A DNA stretch of 24,566 bases from Candidatus Sungiibacteriota bacterium (lineage in GTDB: Bacteria > Patescibacteria > Paceibacteria > Sungbacterales > SURF-37). The notes beneath the pieces were generated by a model that did no database searches, was not told the origin of the DNA, and saw only the letters and a list, made by a program, of their open reading frames with translations. The stretch spans positions 1 to 24,566 of the forward strand of contig JACPMF010000018.1 in NCBI GenBank assembly GCA_016186145.1, written 5' to 3'. The position numbers were made by a program, and so were the translations under genes. Below are positions 19,160-24,566 of this stretch, in pieces (positions within the stretch are counted from its first letter, which is position 1; every line of letters starts with the position of its first letter).

Positions 19160-20113
19160 TTATTGTATTGGTCCCCGTCCTAAAAGATACGCGGCGTACA
19201 TCAAGTAAAACAAAACCAGAAGCAAGCCCTGCCAGCGCTTCAGCACGTAGGGTTCGCCCATGAACATAAACCCGTAAATCACGGCGGCCGAGAGCGCGGT
19301 TATGATAATGTCCACGAAAAGATAAGGTGGAAAAACAATTGGTCTTACAACCGCGGCAGCCCCAATAATCATTAAAAAGTCAAAAATGTTTGAGCCGATG
19401 ATATTACCCACCGCAATCCCCGGCTGACGCTTGAATGCCGCGGTGAACGTCACCGCGAATTCGGGAAGCGATGTCCCGATGCCAACAATAGTAAGGCCAA
19501 TCAGCGCCTCGCCCATCCCAAGTTCTCGGGCAAATAATACCGCTCCGTCCACCACCCATTTCCCGCCAAGAAGCACCCCAAGAAATCCCGCAAAAATCAA
19601 ACCGATCGCGATCGGAAAAGCAATAATGCGAGTCGGCATTTCTTCTTCCTGCTCATAATGATTTGATTTTGCAATACTCCACCAGAGCCATCCGAAAAAA
19701 AGCAAAAGCAGGAACACCCCTTCCAACCGCGTGATAACCCCGCCGGCAAACGGAACGACGAATGCCGCGACAACAAGAACAGAGATGATATTCCACATGA
19801 GGTCACGATGCACCCAATGAGGACGCATGGTTAGCGGAAAAAAGAGCGCGGACACGCCAAGAATAAAAAGGATGTTAAAAGTGTTTGAGCCAATGACGGT
19901 GCCAATGCCCACGTCGCCAGCGCCCGTAAGATTAGCAATGAATGTGACGGCAAATTCCGGCACCGACGTTCCAATACCAGCGATCACGAGACCAATAACA
20001 AGATTGGATATCCGAAGCGTGCGCGCCAAAGCAATGGAGCCGTCAACAAGCCAACCAGCCCCTTTAATAAGGATATAAAACCCAATGAGAAATAAAATCG
20101 GGGTCAGAAACAT
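19160..20113 (-). CDS. Calcium/sodium antiporter (CaCA family, YrbG-like)
   Basis: 317 residues with about ten transmembrane segments. The two inverted alpha-repeats of the CaCA family are both clear: VIAGIGTSVPEFAVTF with GTVIGSNTFNILFILG in the first half, and IVGIGTSLPEFAVTF with GNIIGSNIFDFLMIIG in the second. The paired GTS-PE and GSN-FN/FD motifs line the ion-binding site. It likely exports Ca2+ in exchange for Na+ or H+ across the inner membrane. An acidic cytoplasmic loop (NHYEQEEEMPTR) joins the halves. It is 9 nt behind a P-type ATPase gene and 1 nt before rmuC, so the two cation exporters share a transcript. Confidence 0.94.
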   Translation of the reverse strand: MFLTPILFLIGFYILIKGAGWLVDGSIALARTLRISNLVIGLVIAGIGTSVPEFAVTFIANLTGAGDVGIGTVIGSNTFNILFILGVSALFFPLTMRPHWVHRDLMWNIISVLVVAAFVVPFAGGVITRLEGVFLLLLFFGWLWWSIAKSNHYEQEEEMPTRIIAFPIAIGLIFAGFLGVLLGGKWVVDGAVLFARELGMGEALIGLTIVGIGTSLPEFAVTFTAAFKRQPGIAVGNIIGSNIFDFLMIIGAAAVVRPIVFPPYLFVDIIITALSAAVIYGFMFMGEPYVLKRWQGLLLVLFYLMYAAYLLGRGPIQ

Positions 20114-20122
20114 AAAAACTCA

Positions 20123-22792
20123 TTAACTAAGGCGGCGCTCACGGTTCTTGGCGGACAGAAAGAAAAACTTTAACACCTCCGTCAACACCACATTAAATAT
20201 ACCAAACCCGATAATAATTACCCAATCTCGCAAGGAAAGAGACACGGTTTTGAGAAGTTCCTGCAGAAACGGCACATATACCGCGGCAAAAAGCAGAAAA
20301 AAGCCCGAAACAACCGAAACAATAAGGACTAAATTGTCAAAAAAGCGGCCGCGGATAATATTTGTATGAAGGTTTTTAACGCTGAAGATGTAAAAAAGCG
20401 AATCCGCGCCAATAAGCGCCATAGCCATGGTGCGCGCATAATCCAAAGAACCGTTTGTAGCATACAGCCACCAGAAAATCCCAAAAGCGGTAAAGGAACT
20501 CACCACAGCGAAAAATCCGGTGAATAACGCCAGCGGCCGAGGCAACAACTTGATTTTGCGCTCAGGCCGGCGCGATAAATCTGCCGATTCCCCCTTCTCG
20601 AACGCAAGGGAAAGCGCCGGTAAAGTGTCTTCGATAAGGTTCACCCATAAAATCTGCGCGGGAAGTATGGGCAGAGGCAGAGAAAAAAGAAAACTCAACC
20701 CGACGATAATGATTTCGGTAAAACCGTCGGTCAGAAGAAAAACGACGGTCTTTCGAAGGTTTTCAATAATAATCCTCCCTTCGCGGATAGCGGAAACGAT
20801 CACCGAAAAACTGTCATCAAGAAGCACGAGGTCTGCGGCATCCTTTGAAATATCGGTTGCGCTCCCGAGGGCTATGCCGATGTCGGCCCGCTTGAGCGCT
20901 GGCGCGTCATTAACGCCGTCTCCCACCATCGCGATCGTTTCGCCATTTGCCTGATACGCGTCGACAATTCGAACCTTATCTCCCGGAGAAACTCGCGCAA
21001 AAAGAAACACCGACTTTACGCGCTCACGGAGGGTTTTCTCATCCATCGCGCTAATTTCTTTGCCCTCAAGTGTTTCTGCTTCGGAAATATCCAATCCGAT
21101 ATCTTTGGCAACGGCACGAGCGGTTAACGAGTGGTCGCCGGTAACAATCACGGTCTTTACACCGGCTTCTTTTGAAATCTCAACGGCATCCTTCACCTCT
21201 TTTCGCACCGGATCGCGCATTGCAATAAAGCCGACCAGCGTGAGCCCGGATAGGACCTCAAAACCTTTTTGATCTATACGAACACTTTTTATTTCTTTAT
21301 GCGCGACAGCAATTACTCTCAACCCCAGGCGCACCAATTCAAAATAACGCTCATTCAGCTTCTGTGAGGTCGTTGAACGCAAAGAAGCGGTATGGCCGTC
21401 AACATGCAGCTCGCTTGATGCTTTTAAAATCACCTCCGGCGCTCCGACAACCGCGAGAACGTTTTTCCCTTCTCTTCCGCGGAGAACCGCAGCACTATAT
21501 TTACGATTCTCATCGAACGGCAGGGAGTCAAGAATTTCTCCCCGCTTCAGCATCTCGTCCTTCCGAATTCCGGCCTCGAGTGCGGCTTCTATAAGCGCGC
21601 GGTCGGTCGGGCGGCCCCTAATCCGCCATTCTTCAAGCTCCGACTCCGGATTTTCAATCACCGCTTCAGATGCGGCTGCAACAAGCCGGAGCGCCAAAAG
21701 ATGCGATTCGGATCCGTCGCCGGAAAGGCCGGAAATGCGATCGCCGTCCCGCAACAATTCTTTTGTTCCGGTAAGAATATGGGATACCTGCATACGGGCT
21801 TCGGTAATTGTCCCGGTTTTGTCTGTTGCAATCACGGAAACAGAACCGAGCGTTTCGGCCGCAAAAAGGTGCCGAACAAGACCTTTTTGCTGGAGAATCC
21901 TCCGCATCCCGATTGCAAGAATAATGGTAAGCGAAATAGCAAGACCTTCGGGAACCGCGGCAACGGCAAGGGCTACGGAACTCAAAAACATCTGCAAAAA
22001 AGAGACGCCGCGAAAAATTCCTATAACAAAGAGCCCGGCAACAATGCCGGAAATGGCAAGACCGAGATACAGCGAAAACCGCCTTAAGCTTTTTTCAAGC
22101 GGGGTTTTTAAATCCGCCGAAGCCAAAATACTCTCGGCAACTCCTCCGAATTCCGTGTCTTTCCCGGTAGCGACCGCCACGCCAATCCCCGACCCCTCCT
22201 CAACAACAGTACCCATATACAGCATATTCGTCCGGTCTCCAAGAGAAGTTGCAATATCAACCAACCCGGGTTCTTTTTTCTCCGGCAGCCATTCTCCGGT
22301 AAGAATCGCCTCGTTGACCAAAAGATTACGGGCGCTCAACAAACGACAGTCAGCCGAAATTTTTCTCCCGCGCTCAACCACTACAATATCGCCCGGCACC
22401 ACTTCCTTCCTGATAATTTCCCACTCCTCATTCCCGCGGATAACCACCGCGTACTCTTCGAGGGACTTTTGAAGGAGCTGAAATGTCCGCTCGGCTTTAT
22501 ATTCTTGGATGAAACCGAAAAAAGCGTTAATGAGAACAACAACCGCGATGATAAGGGCGTCAGTTGTATCTCCAAGGAGAAATGAAACAAAACCAGCCGC
22601 GATTAAAATAAGAATAAAAACCCCTTTGAACTGATCAAAAAGAATTCGGGTAACCTTCTTTCGGCGCACGGACAAAAACTCATTCGGGCCGTATTCTTTC
22701 AGCCGTCGGCCCGCTTCTTCTCGAGAAAGACCCTCGCGTTGAGTTCGCAGGTTTAAATAAATTTCTTCGGGATAAAGAGAATGCCAATCCAT
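20123..22792 (-). CDS. Cation-transporting P-type ATPase (P2-type, Ca2+-like)
   Basis: 889 residues, full length for P2 ATPases. The N-terminal cation ATPase domain has WHSLYPEEIYLNL...GLSREEAGRRLKEYGPNE. The actuator domain carries TGEW where TGES is usual. M4 has VPEGLAISLT as in SERCA-type pumps. Phosphorylation motif DKTGTIT, hinge GDGVNDAPALK, and MVGDG are intact. M6 contains WVNLIEDTLPALSLAF, corresponding to the SERCA VNLVTDGLPA calcium site with Asn and Asp kept. This supports Ca2+ (or another divalent cation) export rather than Na+/K+ exchange. The start codon lies 2 nt from the hairpin end of the nested repeat (22795-23004), with no Shine-Dalgarno sequence. First gene of the operon with the antiporter and rmuC. 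Confidence 0.94.
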   Translation of the reverse strand: MDWHSLYPEEIYLNLRTQREGLSREEAGRRLKEYGPNEFLSVRRKKVTRILFDQFKGVFILILIAAGFVSFLLGDTTDALIIAVVVLINAFFGFIQEYKAERTFQLLQKSLEEYAVVIRGNEEWEIIRKEVVPGDIVVVERGRKISADCRLLSARNLLVNEAILTGEWLPEKKEPGLVDIATSLGDRTNMLYMGTVVEEGSGIGVAVATGKDTEFGGVAESILASADLKTPLEKSLRRFSLYLGLAISGIVAGLFVIGIFRGVSFLQMFLSSVALAVAAVPEGLAISLTIILAIGMRRILQQKGLVRHLFAAETLGSVSVIATDKTGTITEARMQVSHILTGTKELLRDGDRISGLSGDGSESHLLALRLVAAASEAVIENPESELEEWRIRGRPTDRALIEAALEAGIRKDEMLKRGEILDSLPFDENRKYSAAVLRGREGKNVLAVVGAPEVILKASSELHVDGHTASLRSTTSQKLNERYFELVRLGLRVIAVAHKEIKSVRIDQKGFEVLSGLTLVGFIAMRDPVRKEVKDAVEISKEAGVKTVIVTGDHSLTARAVAKDIGLDISEAETLEGKEISAMDEKTLRERVKSVFLFARVSPGDKVRIVDAYQANGETIAMVGDGVNDAPALKRADIGIALGSATDISKDAADLVLLDDSFSVIVSAIREGRIIIENLRKTVVFLLTDGFTEIIIVGLSFLFSLPLPILPAQILWVNLIEDTLPALSLAFEKGESADLSRRPERKIKLLPRPLALFTGFFAVVSSFTAFGIFWWLYATNGSLDYARTMAMALIGADSLFYIFSVKNLHTNIIRGRFFDNLVLIVSVVSGFFLLFAAVYVPFLQELLKTVSLSLRDWVIIIGFGIFNVVLTEVLKFFFLSAKNRERRLS

Positions 22793-22794
22793 GC

Positions 22795-23004
22795 GAATTT
22801 TCTCAGCGAGGCGAGCGGCTATGCTCGCGAAGCCGAGCTGCTAGAAAATTCAGCACCCTGTTAAATCCCCTGTTAAATAAAACCTTTGGTTTTCTTTTGC
22901 CGAAGGCAAAAGATTTAACAGGGGAATTTCGCCTCCGGCGAAATTATTTAACAGGGTAAAAGTTTGGCAGCTAAATTTTGTTCGACTTTGTCTCCAAAAT
23001 TTAG
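22795..23004. repeat. Nested palindromic repeat, copy 2
   Basis: Hairpin GAATTTTCT (22795-22803)/AGAAAATTC (22843-22851). Outer stem ACCCTGTTAAAT (22855-22866)/ATTTAACAGGGT (22946-22957). Within it is a second, nearly identical stem CCCCTGTTAAAT (22867-22878)/ATTTAACAGGGG (22913-22924), which encloses AAAACC/GGTTTT and CTTTTGCC/GGCAAAAG. Next to it is hairpin AATTTCGCC/GGCGAAATT (22925-22945), the exact reverse complement of that hairpin in copy 1. The last hairpin is CTAAATTTTG (22971-22980)/CAAAATTTAG (22995-23004), whose right arm holds the stop codon of the 23001-24365 gene. Confidence 0.9.
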
Positions 23005-24365
23005 GCCAAGCCGTTTATGAAATCACTAATCTCCTTCTGTTTTTCATCAAAAAGCTCTTTTGTATTTGCCTCTATTGTCAATCGCACCAACGGCTCCGTG
23101 TTTGACGGCCTGAGATTAAACCACCAGTCAGGAAAATCAACCGTGATTCCGTCAAGACGAGAAACTTTTCCTCCGCGGGCGAATTTTTTCAGTACGGAAG
23201 CAATAGCGCTTTTTTTATTTTTAACGGAGAAATTCGTTTCTGGAGCCGTGTGATACTTTTGAAGAGGCCGAACGATGTGGGATAGCTTTTTGGGAGTCCG
23301 GGAAACAATTTCCAGCATTTTTAGAAGCGCGTACATGCTTGATTCTTTATAAGCAAAATCGCGGAAATAAAAGTGATGGGATGTTTCCCCGCCGACAATG
23401 GCCCGCTTCTGTCTCATAAGCGGCGAAATGTGAACGTATCCCATTTTGGAGCGAATACTTTTGCCGCCGGCAGCCATAATATATTCTTCCGCCGCCTTTG
23501 AAGCGGTTACATTTAACACGACGGCATCTCCGCGGTGTTTCTTCAAAAACCAGCCGGCTAAAAGCGCTGTAATGAAATCACCCCGGACTTCTTTGCCGAA
23601 TTCGTCAAGAAACAAAATGCGGTCCCCGTCGCCGTCAAAAATGACTCCGAAATCGAAACTGCCGGAGGCCAACTCTTCCTTTGCAAAATCTTGCGCCTCG
23701 GCAAGCGTAGGGTTGGGATTATGCAAAGAAAACGTGCCGTCAGGAGTAAAAAAGAGCGGTTTATATATAAGATTCGGAAAGCGGGAAAGCAGTTTCGGCA
23801 AAATCAGGGCCGCCGAGCCGCCAGCCGCATCAATGACAACCCTTGCCTTGCCGATCTTGGCTTTCTTCGCCAGACACGAAATGTAGCGCTCGGTCCAGCC
23901 GCGTTCTTCGCGGATAGCGCCTATTACTTTGGGGCTCGACTGAATTTTTTGTGCTGCGAGTTTTTTAATGGCAAAAAGACCGCTTTCGCCGGAAACCGGC
24001 TCGAGCCCCTTTCCAAGTACTTTAAATCCGTTATATTCGGGAGGATTATGAGAGGCGGTCACCATCACCCCGCCGTCATTTCTAGAATTTGATAAGGCGA
24101 AATAAAAAAGTGGCGTCGTAACAATTCCAATATCGACCACAGCGCTCCCCTGCGACGTAACACCCTCGATAAGAGCTTTTTTAAGAAGCGGCGACGACAC
24201 TCTGACATCAGAACCAACAAAAAGAGTAAGTTTTTGCTTTTTATATTTTCTCGATAAAAAAACCGCAATAGCGTTGCCAATCTTTCGGGCGGCATCGACA
24301 TTCAATTCCTTCGGCACTTTCCCCCGAATATCGTATGCTTTAAAAATTTCAGGTTTGATATTCAT
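23001..24365 (-). CDS. Phosphomannomutase/phosphoglucomutase
   Basis: 454 residues, a complete alpha-D-phosphohexomutase that interconverts hexose 1- and 6-phosphates (mannose and/or glucose) for nucleotide-sugar and envelope synthesis. The domain landmarks appear in order: FKAYDIRGKVP at residue 9, the catalytic phosphoserine loop VTASHNPPEYNG (Ser105), the metal-binding FDGDGDRILF near 245, the sugar-specificity loop GGETSHHFYF near 320, and the phosphate-binding RPSNTEPLVRL near 425. GETSH is consistent with dual mannose/glucose use. The ATG is 8 nt behind a TATAAT, so the transcript is probably leaderless. Its TAA stop is part of the nested repeat. Divergent from ychF. Confidence 0.94.
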   Translation of the reverse strand: MNIKPEIFKAYDIRGKVPKELNVDAARKIGNAIAVFLSRKYKKQKLTLFVGSDVRVSSPLLKKALIEGVTSQGSAVVDIGIVTTPLFYFALSNSRNDGGVMVTASHNPPEYNGFKVLGKGLEPVSGESGLFAIKKLAAQKIQSSPKVIGAIREERGWTERYISCLAKKAKIGKARVVIDAAGGSAALILPKLLSRFPNLIYKPLFFTPDGTFSLHNPNPTLAEAQDFAKEELASGSFDFGVIFDGDGDRILFLDEFGKEVRGDFITALLAGWFLKKHRGDAVVLNVTASKAAEEYIMAAGGKSIRSKMGYVHISPLMRQKRAIVGGETSHHFYFRDFAYKESSMYALLKMLEIVSRTPKKLSHIVRPLQKYHTAPETNFSVKNKKSAIASVLKKFARGGKVSRLDGITVDFPDWWFNLRPSNTEPLVRLTIEANTKELFDEKQKEISDFINGLA

Positions 24366-24373
24366 GCCTATTA

Positions 24374-24379
24374 ATTATA
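24374..24379 (-). promoter_or_regulatory. -10 box of the phosphohexomutase gene
   Basis: The minus strand has TATAAT 8 nt before the ATG at 24365. No good -35 was found at 16-18 bp. The position predicts almost no 5' leader. Confidence 0.6.
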
Positions 24380-24459
24380 CACTAATTCTTGTTCATTCTT
24401 CACGAACTTCAACAACAATTTGTATAAACTCGGGCTTATTCGCATTAAATCAGCATCTT

Positions 24460-24566
24460 ATGCTCCGTATAGGCATTGTTGGTTTACCAAATGTTGGTAA
24501 ATCAACTTTATTTCGGGCCCTTACAAAAAAACAGGTTGATATCGCAAACTACCCGTTTGTCACCAT
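24460..24566 (+). CDS. ychF: Redox-regulated ATPase/GTPase YchF, N-terminal part (cut by window edge)
   Basis: The visible 35 codons read MLRIGIVGLPNVGKSTLFRA then LTKKQVDIANYPFVT, still open at the window end. The P-loop GLPNVGKST is directly at the N-terminus and is followed by LF-ALTKK...NYPF, the hallmark of YchF/Ola1 rather than Obg or Era. YchF is an OBG-family ATPase that binds ribosomes. There is no Shine-Dalgarno sequence ahead of the ATG. It is divergent from the phosphohexomutase gene, with 94 bp between them. Confidence 0.9.
   Translation, partial: MLRIGIVGLPNVGKSTLFRALTKKQVDIANYPFVT

Overview
The window reads like a chromosomal segment of a streamlined bacterium, most probably a member of the Candidate Phyla Radiation / Patescibacteria (Parcubacteria-like). 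This is inferred from short versions of core proteins (EF-Ts of 194 aa, RF1 of 295 aa, AspRS of about 467 aa without the usual bacterial insertion domain), from a YerC/TrpR-like regulator and a PaaX/Cas2-like protein of the kind often seen in that group, from tRNAs without an encoded CCA, and from many intergenic palindromes. UGA, UAG and UAA all serve as ordinary stops, so I see no sign of the UGA=Gly code of Absconditabacteria/Gracilibacteria.

Layout, left to right. 1-1621 (minus): 5' part of a GNAT-type gene, a YerC-like repressor with a self-overlapping operator, and an AlkD-like HEAT-repeat protein. 1700-2460: a minus-strand tRNA cluster with intact Tyr(GTA) and Thr(TGT), one degenerate tRNA, two halves of a broken tRNA, and several palindromic elements. 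2463-4579 (minus): a small membrane-anchored protein, a nested palindromic repeat, tsf and rpsB. 4665-5861 (plus): rpmE and prfA. 5870-8296: an island of five small plus-strand genes. Each has a good ribosome-binding site, most have their own consensus-like promoter and terminator, and opposite-strand remnants of SEC-C zinc motifs lie between them. 8297-10637 (minus): prmC and an N-acyl-D-amino-acid deacylase-type gene cut by one in-frame amber codon. 10880-16018 (minus): mraY, a D,D-carboxypeptidase, a small unknown gene, scpB, scpA and aspS. 16129-16921: a PaaX/Cas2-like gene bracketed by two related perfect palindromes. 16981-18062 (minus): a GC-rich three-gene cassette behind a perfect consensus promoter. 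18094-22792 (minus): rmuC, a Ca2+/cation antiporter and a P-type Ca2+-ATPase-like pump. 22795-24566: a second nested palindromic repeat, a phosphohexomutase, and the divergent start of ychF.

How the genes fit together: translation (rpsB, tsf, rpmE, prfA, prmC, aspS, tRNAs, ychF), cell-wall synthesis and trimming (mraY, D,D-carboxypeptidase), chromosome segregation (scpA, scpB), DNA maintenance (AlkD-like, RmuC), and cation export. Two expression styles coexist. Several housekeeping genes have the -10 box only 6-10 nt before the ATG and no Shine-Dalgarno sequence, suggesting leaderless mRNAs. The accessory genes have strong Shine-Dalgarno sequences and long leaders.

The most unusual material is non-coding: nested palindromic repeats that begin exactly 2 nt before a start codon at two distant genes, the palindrome pair around the PaaX/Cas2-like gene, and the repeated SEC-C tails. 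No CRISPR array, rRNA gene, integrase or transposase was seen.
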